Shown: positions 42,030 to 48,990 of the stretch, piece by piece
Layout of the letters: the number at the start of each line of letters is the position of its first letter
Numbering within the stretch: the first letter of the stretch is position 1
NCBI GenBank assembly: GCA_964391365.1
Contig: CAYMKW010000002.1
Location: 23,608 to 87,607 of the forward strand
Reading direction: 5' to 3'
DNA: 64,000 bases
Source of the DNA: SXMI01 sp964391365
GTDB lineage: Bacteria; Actinomycetota; Acidimicrobiia; Acidimicrobiales; Microtrichaceae
Notes under the pieces: model-generated
Told to the model about the DNA's origin: nothing
The model's database searches: none
The model's input: the letters and a program-made list of their open reading frames with translations, nothing else
Translations under genes and position numbers: made by a program

Positions 42030-42326
42030 GTGCCGGGTGACGACGACGTGGACTCCACCGACGAGGAACCGGCGGTGCCCGGGTCCAGTGACACCGACCC
42101 GGTGCCCGGGTCCAGTGACACCGACCCGGTGCCCGGGTCCAGTGACACCGAGCCGGCCGAACTGGAGCTCCGGTCGCTCGAGGCGTCGTTCGCCGCGGTC
42201 GAGGAGGCGATGGAGTCGCTCACTCGGATCACGGCCGATGGCGGGGATGGCGCCGTGGTCGTGGCCCAGATCGAGGCCGTGGTCAACTCCACACGGTTCC
42301 CGCTGGAGGCCGACCCGACCCTCTGA
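42030..42326 (+). CDS. Small hypothetical protein with a three-unit tandem repeat
   Basis: This 98-residue acidic protein starts with a disordered head containing three copies of VPGSSDTDP, then a helical region (LELRSLEASFAAVEEAMESL to FPLEADPTL) that could form a coiled coil. GTG 42030 is nine bases after TACCCT. The tail half resembles short actinobacterial proteins without known function. The gene is probably real because of its start geometry and codon pattern. Confidence 0.6.
   Translation: MPGDDDVDSTDEEPAVPGSSDTDPVPGSSDTDPVPGSSDTEPAELELRSLEASFAAVEEAMESLTRITADGGDGAVVVAQIEAVVNSTRFPLEADPTL
42075..42155 (+). repeat. Three tandem 27-bp units
   Basis: Units begin at 42075, 42102 and 42129 and are identical except for one base near the end of the third (GACCCG to GAGCCG). 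They encode nine residues each and keep the frame, so copy number can change without breaking the gene. Confidence 0.95.
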
Positions 42327-42380
42327 TGGGTGCGCGCTGATCGGTGCGCGCTGGCGGGTGTGGGCTGACCGGCGTCGGCC

Positions 42381-42965
42381 TCAGAGTCCGTCGGGAACGG
42401 TCTCGTCGATGACCAGGTGCACCCGGTCGCCGAGTCGCCATCCGCCGTCCTCACGGACGAACCAGCGGCCACCCAGGTTGCCGATCCGCTCCCAGGGTGC
42501 TCCGAGAGCCGCCTCGGCGGCGAAGATGACCCCGGCGTGCGCCACGGCCAGCACGAAGCCGAACGGGTGGTCGGCGTGGATCCGGTCGAAGGCTCCCAGG
42601 ACCCGGTCCCGGACCACGTCGTCGTCCTCCCATCCCTCCGGTCGTCGGCCCTCGGCCAGCGCACCGGGATCCCGGTCCTCGATCTCGCTGCGGGTGAGCC
42701 CCTGCCAGGCGCCGGCGTGGCGTTCGATCAGCCCGTCGAGCGTGCCGACCGGGCCGATCCCGATCTCCTCGGCGATGATCTCGGCGGTCGTCCGGGCCCG
42801 TTCGAGCGGGGAGCTCACCACCCCGTCCAGCGCCCCGACCGCCCGTGAGGCCTGACGGGCCTGGTCGCGGCCCCGATCGGTGAGCGGCGGGTCCTCCTGG
42901 CCCTGCCAGCGGCCGACCGCGTTCCACTCCGATTCGCCGTGTCGGACCACCAGCAGTTGCGTCAC
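42381..42965 (-). CDS. Histidine phosphatase family protein (phosphoglycerate mutase-like)
   Basis: The 194-residue branch-1 histidine phosphatase has the RHGESEWN nucleophile motif (LLVVRHGESEWNAVGRWQG), a second arginine in SSPLERARTTAEII, the acidic IERHAGAWQG and the late catalytic His in VAVAHAGVI. It is shorter than cofactor-dependent phosphoglycerate mutase and is more likely a phosphatase; the substrate is unknown. I chose GTG 42965 because a TACCGT -10 element lies eight bases upstream on the minus strand. Confidence 0.88.
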   Translation of the reverse strand: MTQLLVVRHGESEWNAVGRWQGQEDPPLTDRGRDQARQASRAVGALDGVVSSPLERARTTAEIIAEEIGIGPVGTLDGLIERHAGAWQGLTRSEIEDRDPGALAEGRRPEGWEDDDVVRDRVLGAFDRIHADHPFGFVLAVAHAGVIFAAEAALGAPWERIGNLGGRWFVREDGGWRLGDRVHLVIDETVPDGL

Positions 42966-43075
42966 GGGCCGCACGGTACCGGACCGGACCGGGGCCGGTG
43001 TGGGGACGGGTGCCGGGGTCGCGGCCGGGGTCACTGGACGGGAAGCGGAAGGGGCGGGGGCGCTACCCTCGCCGT

Positions 43076-43315
43076 GTGCCGGTTCTGCGACTCTTCGCCC
43101 GGGCGCGCCAGGAGGCGGGGGTCGGTGAGCTCACGGTGGACGGTGCGACGGTGGCCGAGGTCCTGGCCGACGCCCGGAGTCGGCTGGGTCCGGGGTTCGG
43201 TGAGGTGCTCGACCACAGTGCGGTCTGGCTGAACGGCGAACCGGCCGAGGGCGCCGCCCCGGTGGGTGACGGTGACGAGGTCGCCGTGCTCCCTCCGGTG
43301 TCAGGAGGGGCGTGA
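43076..43315 (+). CDS. MoaD/ThiS-like ubiquitin-fold sulfur carrier
   Basis: The 79-residue beta-grasp protein has VLRLFARARQEAGVGEL, GATVAEVLADA, WLNGEPA and DGDEVAVLPPVSGG. Members carry a thiocarboxylate on the terminal Gly for molybdopterin, thiamin or cysteine synthesis. Here the diglycine is followed by one more residue, Ala, so the Gly-Gly end is not free as translated. No molybdopterin or thiamin gene is nearby. GTG 43076 is seven bases after TACCCT, and the stop overlaps the CdsA-like gene by four bases. Confidence 0.82.
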   Translation: MPVLRLFARARQEAGVGELTVDGATVAEVLADARSRLGPGFGEVLDHSAVWLNGEPAEGAAPVGDGDEVAVLPPVSGGA

Positions 43316-44160
43316 GCACCGCCGAGCTCCCCAAGGTGACCCCGGTCCGTCGTCAGCGCCGCCAACCGGCCGCAGCGGCCCCTGCGAAGCGCCGCCACGT
43401 GCCCGGACCGAGCCTGCTCGGACCCACCACGATCGAGGGCCCGCGGGTCCGCCTCGGTGTCCTCTGGTTTTTGGTGGCGATCGCTGCGGCGACGTCGGGC
43501 CGTTGGGCGTCGGCTCTCGTGTGGGGTGCCACCGCCGGTGTCGCTGCGGCGGATCTGGTTCGGGTGTGGCGCAACTGGGGCGGTGCCGACGAGCGGCCCG
43601 GGCCCCAGCGGCTGATTGCCGGCCTGCTCGCAGGTGGTGCCACCGCGTTGGCGGCCGTCGGCTCGGGTGCGGCCGGAGCGGCGATCGTCGTCGCCGCGGT
43701 CTCGGCGCTGGGCATCTCGGTCTCGCTCGGTCGCCGCGGTCAGCCGTCACCGGAGCTGATGCTGTCGAGTGTCCTGCCGCTCGTCGCATGCGTCCCGGTC
43801 GTCCTCACGGTCGTCGCCGGTCCGTGGGCCGGTCTGTTCCTCATCTGCGCGGTGTCGCTCTACGACACGGGCAACTTCCTGGTCGGTGCCCAGTCACGGC
43901 ACTCCTGGGAGGGACCGGTGTGCGGTGTGATCGGTGTCCTCGCCGTGACCTTCACCATGGCGGCGTTCCAGCCCGAACCGTTCGATGCCGCCGGCACCTG
44001 GGTCGTGGGCGGACTCGTGGCGCTGGCCTGCCCACTGGGGCAGATGGTGCTGACGGCGTTCCTGCCGGAGCGGACCTCGGTGGCGGTCCGGGCGCGGCGG
44101 ATCGACACCTACCTGGTGGCCGCCCCGATCTTCCTGGCCGGGGTCTGGCTGGTCGGTTGA
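43312..44160 (+). CDS. CdsA-like (phosphatidate cytidylyltransferase family) membrane protein, divergent
   Basis: The 282-residue protein has about eight helices. The C-terminal half follows the CdsA layout: SLYDTGNFLVGAQSRHSWEG in place of DTGAYFVGRKFG...KTWEG, and RARRIDTYLVAAPIFLAG in place of GILDRIDSLLFAAPVF. Key CdsA residues of the KDxxxxxPGHGG signature are not present, so CDP-diacylglycerol synthesis is doubtful. It may be a related cytidylyltransferase-fold membrane protein of unknown reaction. It overlaps the MoaD-like gene by four bases. Confidence 0.6.
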   Translation: MSTAELPKVTPVRRQRRQPAAAAPAKRRHVPGPSLLGPTTIEGPRVRLGVLWFLVAIAAATSGRWASALVWGATAGVAAADLVRVWRNWGGADERPGPQRLIAGLLAGGATALAAVGSGAAGAAIVVAAVSALGISVSLGRRGQPSPELMLSSVLPLVACVPVVLTVVAGPWAGLFLICAVSLYDTGNFLVGAQSRHSWEGPVCGVIGVLAVTFTMAAFQPEPFDAAGTWVVGGLVALACPLGQMVLTAFLPERTSVAVRARRIDTYLVAAPIFLAGVWLVG

Positions 44161-44199
44161 GCCCGTCCCGCTCGACGGGGACGGCGGTAGCGTGTCGGG

Positions 44200-44712
44200 G
44201 TGGACTTCGAAGCCTTGGTCGACATCGACGAACCCGCGGACCTCGGGTCCTGCTCGATGCAGGACCTCCGTGCCGTCCGGGACGCCTACCAGGACGTGGA
44301 GAACGGTCTCTCCTACGCCCGACGCATGGTCCAGGGCCGGCTCGACACCGTCTCGAGCGAACTCGAGCGTCGTCGAGGGGTGGACACGAGCGAGCTGGTC
44401 GATCGGCTCCCGTCGGCGCTGGCGGGCAACACCCGAGGTCCGGGGATGCCCCGACCGCCGCAGGACCTCGCACCCCCGGAGTGGGCGGCCTCGGTCGTGG
44501 CGGAACTCGACGCGTTCATCGGCCCGGCGGACCTGGGTCGACTCGCGGACCTCGACGACGCCCGACTGGCCACGGCTGCGGAGCAGATCGCGACCTACGA
44601 GCGACTGGTCTCGACCGCCCGACGGGAGGTGCACACCCGGATGGACCGCATCCAGGAGGAGCTGATCGCCCGCTACCGCGACGGCGCCTCCGTGGACGAT
44701 CTGCTTCCCTGA
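44200..44712 (+). CDS. rsiG: RsiG-like c-di-GMP-binding anti-sigma factor homologue
   Basis: This 170-residue, mostly helical protein carries two copies of the c-di-GMP motif E(X)3S(X)2R(X)3Q(X)3D known from RsiG: E34-S38-R41-Q45-D49, exact, and E134-S138-R141-H145-D149 with His for Gln. The copies are 100 residues apart on two predicted coiled-coil helices joined by a Pro-rich loop, the layout of Streptomyces RsiG. In Streptomyces RsiG holds sigma WhiG inactive when c-di-GMP is bound. No sigma factor or diguanylate cyclase is in this window, so the partner is unknown. GTG 44200 lies seven bases after TAGCGT. Confidence 0.8.
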   Translation: MDFEALVDIDEPADLGSCSMQDLRAVRDAYQDVENGLSYARRMVQGRLDTVSSELERRRGVDTSELVDRLPSALAGNTRGPGMPRPPQDLAPPEWAASVVAELDAFIGPADLGRLADLDDARLATAAEQIATYERLVSTARREVHTRMDRIQEELIARYRDGASVDDLLP

Positions 44713-44812
44713 ACGCCCTCGGCGACGGCGGGGGCACGGGTTCGGCCGGTCCGCCGGTGTCCGGGCTCGCCGATCAGGGGGTTCACCGGACCGAGGGCTA
44801 CCCTCTCAGACT

Positions 44813-45229
44813 GTGAGAGACGACCTCGACCGGCGGTGGCAGGACCTCGGCGAGTTCATCCGCGAGCAGCGCAACGTGGGACAGATGTCGCTCCGCCGGC
44901 TCTCCGACCTGGCGGGTGTCTCCAATCCCTACCTCTCGCAGATCGAACGGGGCCTGCGCCGGCCGTCGGCCGAGATCCTCCAGCAGATCGCCCGGGCGCT
45001 CGAGATCTCGTCGGAGTCCCTCTACATCCGGGCCGGGATCCTCGACGAGCCGTCGAGCACGATCGACCCGATCGCCGAGATCCGACGCGACCAGTCGTTG
45101 ACCGAGGAACAGCGCAAGTCGCTGATCCGGATCTACGAGTCCTTCCGCCGTGAGAACGAGCTGACGGGGCTGGTTTCCGCTGCGGTGACCGACGCCTCGC
45201 CGGGCGACGGGAATCCGCCTCCAACCTGA
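44813..45229 (+). CDS. XRE-family helix-turn-helix regulator
   Basis: The 138-residue DNA-binding protein has an N-terminal HTH (LGEFIREQRNVGQMSLRRLS, then SNPYLSQIERGLRRPSAEIL) and a helical C-terminal region (about residues 85-120) that may dimerise. The type is common in actinobacteria beside envelope or mycothiol genes. It probably binds as a dimer to a palindromic site. GTG 44813 is nine bases after TACCCT. mshA begins 15 bases after the stop, so they may share a transcript. Confidence 0.9.
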   Translation: MRDDLDRRWQDLGEFIREQRNVGQMSLRRLSDLAGVSNPYLSQIERGLRRPSAEILQQIARALEISSESLYIRAGILDEPSSTIDPIAEIRRDQSLTEEQRKSLIRIYESFRRENELTGLVSAAVTDASPGDGNPPPT

Positions 45230-45243
45230 GGGTTGCACCGTTC

Positions 45244-46452
45244 GTGGGTTCCGTCGCCGTCATCTCGCTCCACACGTCGCCGCTCGCCCTGCCGGGAATC
45301 GGTGACTCGGGTGGGATGAACGTCTACGTCCGCGAGCTCGCCGGTGCGCTGGGACAGGCCGGCGTCGACGTGCGGGTCTACACCCGACGTTGGTCCGAGG
45401 AACTGCCGGATCGGGTCCCCGTGGAACCCGGGGTCGAGGTGGTGCACGTCCCGGCAGGCCCGGTCGATGCCACCAAGGAGCAGCTGCCCGGCCTGGTGGA
45501 CGCGTTCGCCGACGGGGTCGCCCGGGACCTCGCTGCCCGACCGGCCGACGTCCTGCACGCCAACTACTGGCTGTCGGCGGTCGCCGGCCACACGCTCAAG
45601 CACCGACTCGAACTCCCGCTCGTCTCGACGTTCCACACCCTCGCTCGGGTCAAGGCCGATGCCGGAGATGTCGAGCCCGGTTCGCGGGTCCGGGCGGAGA
45701 CCACGGTGATCGGCTGTTGCGACGCGATCTGCGCGTCGAACACCGTGGAGGCGGGCCAGCTCGTCGAGCTCTACGGGGCGGATCCGACCAGGATCGAGAT
45801 CGTGCCGCCGGGGGTCGACCGGGCGTTCTTCTCCCCGGGCGACCGGGCCGGTGCCCGGTCGGCGCTCGGGCTCGACGACCGACCGACCGTGCTGTTCGTG
45901 GGCCGGATCCAGCCCCTCAAGGGCCCGTTGATCGCCGTCGAGGCGCTCGCCCGCCTGCGGGATCCGCGCGCCCGGCTCGTCGTGGTCGGCGGGCCGAGCG
46001 GACCGGAGGGAGCGCTCGAGTGGGATCGGACCCGGGCGGCGGTCCGGGATCTGGGCCTGACCGACCGGACAACCTTCGTCGACCCCCAGCCGCACCACGT
46101 GCTGTCCACCTACTACCGGGCCGCCGATGTGGTGGTCGTGCCGTCCCGGTCGGAGTCGTTCGGACTGGTCGCCCTCGAGGCCGCCGCCTGCGGGATCCCC
46201 GTCGTCGGCGCCGCCGTCGGTGGGCTGCGCACGCTCGTCGAGCACGGCCACACCGGATTCCTGGTCGAGGGGCGTGATCCGGCGGACTTCGCCGCCCGCA
46301 TCGACGAGTTGATCGCCCAGCCGGGTCGGGCCGCCGCCATGGGCCGGGCCGCCGCCGAGCTCGCGTCCGGGTTCTCCTGGTCCACGACCGCGGGCCGGCT
46401 GCGGCGTCTGTACGCGGACCTCGGGGCCCGTCGACCGGTGGAGTGCCGGTGA
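45244..46452 (+). CDS. mshA: D-inositol-3-phosphate glycosyltransferase (mycothiol synthesis)
   Basis: The 402-residue GT4 enzyme transfers GlcNAc from UDP-GlcNAc to 1L-inositol-1-phosphate, the first step of mycothiol synthesis. Diagnostic segments are LHTSPLALPGIGDSGGMNVY, HANYWLSAVAGH, TFHTLARVKAD, GRIQPLKGP and SRSESFGLVALEAAACG (the E-x7-E motif). Mycothiol is confined to actinobacteria, which supports the taxonomic guess. The next gene overlaps the stop, as in mycobacteria, where a YbjN-like gene also follows mshA. Confidence 0.95.
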   Translation: MGSVAVISLHTSPLALPGIGDSGGMNVYVRELAGALGQAGVDVRVYTRRWSEELPDRVPVEPGVEVVHVPAGPVDATKEQLPGLVDAFADGVARDLAARPADVLHANYWLSAVAGHTLKHRLELPLVSTFHTLARVKADAGDVEPGSRVRAETTVIGCCDAICASNTVEAGQLVELYGADPTRIEIVPPGVDRAFFSPGDRAGARSALGLDDRPTVLFVGRIQPLKGPLIAVEALARLRDPRARLVVVGGPSGPEGALEWDRTRAAVRDLGLTDRTTFVDPQPHHVLSTYYRAADVVVVPSRSESFGLVALEAAACGIPVVGAAVGGLRTLVEHGHTGFLVEGRDPADFAARIDELIAQPGRAAAMGRAAAELASGFSWSTTAGRLRRLYADLGARRPVECR

Positions 46453-46922
46453 GCGACGACCATCGGCCTCCCAGCGCCGACGAGCGGCGGCGGGCGGTCG
46501 AGTGCATCGAGGCGTGGCTGGGCCGCCTCCCCGAGGAGAACCCGGTCGTCCTCGCCGTCGAGCACGACGAACGCGACGGTGTGGACCGGTGGTTCGTGCG
46601 GGTCGCGGGCGAGGAGAAGTCGGTCTTCTCGATCTGGTTCCACCTCCAGCAGCGGGCGCTGCACGTCGAGACCTACGTGGCCCCGGCACCCATGGAGCGC
46701 CACGCCGAGGCCTACGAGTACCTGCTGCGTCGGAACCTGTCGCTCCGCGGTCTGGCGTTCGCGATCGGCGACGAGGACGCGTTCTACCTGGTCGGGTCCG
46801 TCCCGCTCCTCGACGTGTCGGACGACGAGCTCGACCGCCTGCTCGGGAGCGTCTACGCCTACGTGGAGCAGCACTTCCGCCCGTTGGTGCGGATCGCACT
46901 CGGCAGCCGGTTCCGGGGCTGA
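46449..46922 (+). CDS. YbjN-domain protein
   Basis: The protein has 157 residues with a YbjN/type III chaperone-like fold: WFHLQQRALHVETYVAPAP, YEYLLRRNLSLRGLAFAIGD and DAFYLVGSVPLLDVSDDELD are typical. The function is unknown; it sits next to mshA here as in other actinobacteria. I chose GTG 46449, which overlaps the mshA stop; GTG 46443 is possible and adds two residues. Confidence 0.85.
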   Translation: MSDDHRPPSADERRRAVECIEAWLGRLPEENPVVLAVEHDERDGVDRWFVRVAGEEKSVFSIWFHLQQRALHVETYVAPAPMERHAEAYEYLLRRNLSLRGLAFAIGDEDAFYLVGSVPLLDVSDDELDRLLGSVYAYVEQHFRPLVRIALGSRFRG

Positions 46923-46979
46923 TCCGGGCGGTTCCACCCCACGGGGAGCGCGGTCGGCCCGGCCGGTACGCTCCACGGC

Positions 46980-47864
46980 GTGTCCGATGACCGACCTGCA
47001 GCCGCACCGACCGGGACCGACGAGACCGCCGTGCGGGTCCAGATCCTGGGCGGCGGCCGGATGGGAGCGGCGCTGCTGACGGGCTTCCTGGACGGCGGGC
47101 TGCCGCCGACCCGGGTCGTCGTCGTGGAGCGGGATCCCGGCCGTCGGGAGGACCTGACGAACGCGTTCCCGGGTGTCCGGGTGGCGTCCGCCCCCGTTGC
47201 GGCCCACGACGTGCTCGTCTGCACGAAGCCCGGCGACGTCCACGAGGCCCTCCGCGGGGCGGTCGCGGCCGGACTGCAGCGGGTGGTGTCGATCGCCGCC
47301 GGTGTCGGCACCGCCTCGATCGAGGCGGTCGTGGGTGCGATACCGGTCGTCCGGGCGATGCCCAACACCCCGGCACTCCTGGGCGCCGGAGTCACGGCGA
47401 TCGCCCCGGGTCGCCACGCCCGGGAGATCGACCTCGAGGACGCCGAGGCGTCGTTGCGACCGGTCGGGACGGTGGTGCGGGTCGAGGAATCGGACCTGGA
47501 CGCCGTCACGGCGGTCTCCGGCTCAGGGCCGGCCTACGTGTTCCTGCTCGCCGAGCACCTCCGATCGGCTGCGGTCGGTGTCGGCCTGTCCGACGAACTG
47601 GCCGACACCCTCGTGCGCCAGACGGTGCTCGGAGCGGCTCGGATGCTCGTCGAGACCGGCGACGATCCGGCTGAACTCCGCGCGGCGGTGACCTCGCCCG
47701 GGGGTACCACGGCGGCAGCGGTGGCGGCCTTCGAGGCCGGAGGGTTCGGTCCGCTGGTCGAGCGGGCGGTCGTCGCCGCGGTCCACCGCGCCGCCGAACT
47801 GGGCGCGGCCTCGGCCTCGGCCCCGGCGGCCGCCGCGGCCGATGACGGCCCCGACGGGCGGTAG
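46980..47864 (+). CDS. proC: Pyrroline-5-carboxylate reductase
   Basis: This 294-residue enzyme makes the last step of proline synthesis, reducing pyrroline-5-carboxylate with NAD(P)H. The Rossmann motif is ILGGGRMGAALL, followed by VLVCTKPGDV, VVRAMPNTPALLGAGVTA, VSGSGPAYVFLLAEHLRSAA and VTSPGGTTAAAVAAFE, all family hallmarks. The first 18 residues and the Ala-rich tail are extra. The GTG start is eight bases after TACGCT. The SAM hydrolase family gene follows with its own -10 element. Confidence 0.94.
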   Translation: MSDDRPAAAPTGTDETAVRVQILGGGRMGAALLTGFLDGGLPPTRVVVVERDPGRREDLTNAFPGVRVASAPVAAHDVLVCTKPGDVHEALRGAVAAGLQRVVSIAAGVGTASIEAVVGAIPVVRAMPNTPALLGAGVTAIAPGRHAREIDLEDAEASLRPVGTVVRVEESDLDAVTAVSGSGPAYVFLLAEHLRSAAVGVGLSDELADTLVRQTVLGAARMLVETGDDPAELRAAVTSPGGTTAAAVAAFEAGGFGPLVERAVVAAVHRAAELGAASASAPAAAAADDGPDGR

Positions 47865-47873
47865 GTTCCGCCG

Positions 47874-48730
47874 GTGGACGACCTGCGCTACCGGAACGTC
47901 TCGTTCCTCTCCGACTACGGCCGGACCGACGAGTTCGTCGGCGTCGTCCACGCGGTCATCCACCAGCTCTGCCCCGGCGTGCGCGTGGTCGACGTGACCC
48001 ACGACGTTCCGCCCTTCGACGTGCGTGCCGGTGGCCTGACCCTGGCCCGGAGCGTCCAGTACCTGCCGCCCGGCGTCGTCGTGGCGGTCGTCGATCCCGG
48101 TGTGGGGACGGCCCGGCGGCGGATCGCCGTCGAGGTCGGCGACGGCGCATCGGTGCTGGTCGGCCCCGACAACGGGTTGCTCGCCCCGGCGGTGGCCATG
48201 GTGGGGGGCGCCACCCGGGCCGTGGCCCTGACCGACACCTCGCACCACCTCGATGCCCCGGGGCCGCTCTTCGACGGTCGTGACGTCTTCGCCCCGGTCG
48301 CTGCCCGGCTGTGTGCCGGCGTCCCGCTCGAGGACCTCGGCGAACCGGTGGACCCGGCCGGGCTCGTGCCGGGGCTCATGCCGGTGGCGCGGCCGGAACC
48401 GGATGGGTCCATCGCCGCCGAGGCGCTGTGGGTCGACCGGTTCGGGAACGTCCAGTTGAACCTGGGTCCCGACGACCTGCCGGGCGGTGAGGAGCACCTG
48501 GAGCTCCGCCTCGGCGATCGCCGGTTCTCGGCCCGTCGGGCGGTGACCTTCGCCGACGTGGGCGCCGGTGCCCTCGGGTTGGTCGTCGACAGCTACGGCA
48601 TGCTGGCCGTGGTGGCGGACCGCTCCTCCGCGGCGGAGGAGCTCGGCGTCGCCGCAGGTGACGAGGTCGTGGTGGCGGCGGTCGAGGGCGAGGGCCCGCC
48701 AGTGGCCGTCACGACCACGGTCCGGCTGCG
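47874..48730 (+). CDS. SAM hydroxide adenosyltransferase (DUF62) family protein, 3' end at assembly gap
   Basis: The visible 285 residues match the family that hydrolyses S-adenosylmethionine to adenosine and methionine and is related to fluorinase. Segments are VSFLSDYGRTDEFVGVVHAV, VVDVTHDVPPFDVRAG, VAVVDPGVGTARRRIAV (Asp-Arg of the Asp-Arg-His triad), GPDNGLLAPA and WVDRFGNVQLNL. The C-terminal domain ends VAVTTTVRLR at the gap, near the expected end. GTG 47874 lies seven bases after TAGGTT. Whether the four codons after the gap (ending TGA 48843-48845) belong to it cannot be told. Confidence 0.85.
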
Positions 48731-48830
48731 NNNNNNNNNNNNNNNNNNNNNNNNNNNNNNNNNNNNNNNNNNNNNNNNNNNNNNNNNNNNNNNNNNNNNN
48801 NNNNNNNNNNNNNNNNNNNNNNNNNNNNNN
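48731..48830. other. Assembly gap (100 N)
   Basis: One hundred N of unknown true size. It interrupts the 3' end of the DUF62 gene and the region before a small membrane-protein gene. Confidence 0.95.
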
Positions 48831-48844
48831 GGACCGGAGGACTG

Positions 48845-48934
48845 ATGCGACGCAACACGACCATCGCGGTGGTGATCCTGCTCGGGATCATCGTCGGTGC
48901 GACGTTCCTGCAGCTGGTCGTGCTCGCCCCGTGA
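48845..48934 (+). CDS. Small single-helix membrane protein (29 residues)
   Basis: ATG 48845 is preceded by GGAGG (48836-48840) at a good distance and overlaps the TGA of the preceding frame by one base, a sign of coupled translation. The product begins MRRNTTIAVVILLGIIVG and ends LVVLAP: a basic start, one hydrophobic helix and no tail. No family is recognised, but the Shine-Dalgarno and composition argue for a real gene. Confidence 0.6.
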   Translation: MRRNTTIAVVILLGIIVGATFLQLVVLAP

Positions 48935-48990
48935 GGGTCGCCGGCGTTCCCGGGGCGGTGTCGCCGGCACGTGACTAGGGTGCGGGCCCG

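Noticed and set aside
42075..42155. A CRISPR-like repeat array
   Set aside because: The 27-bp units are directly adjacent with no spacers and lie in frame inside a coding sequence.
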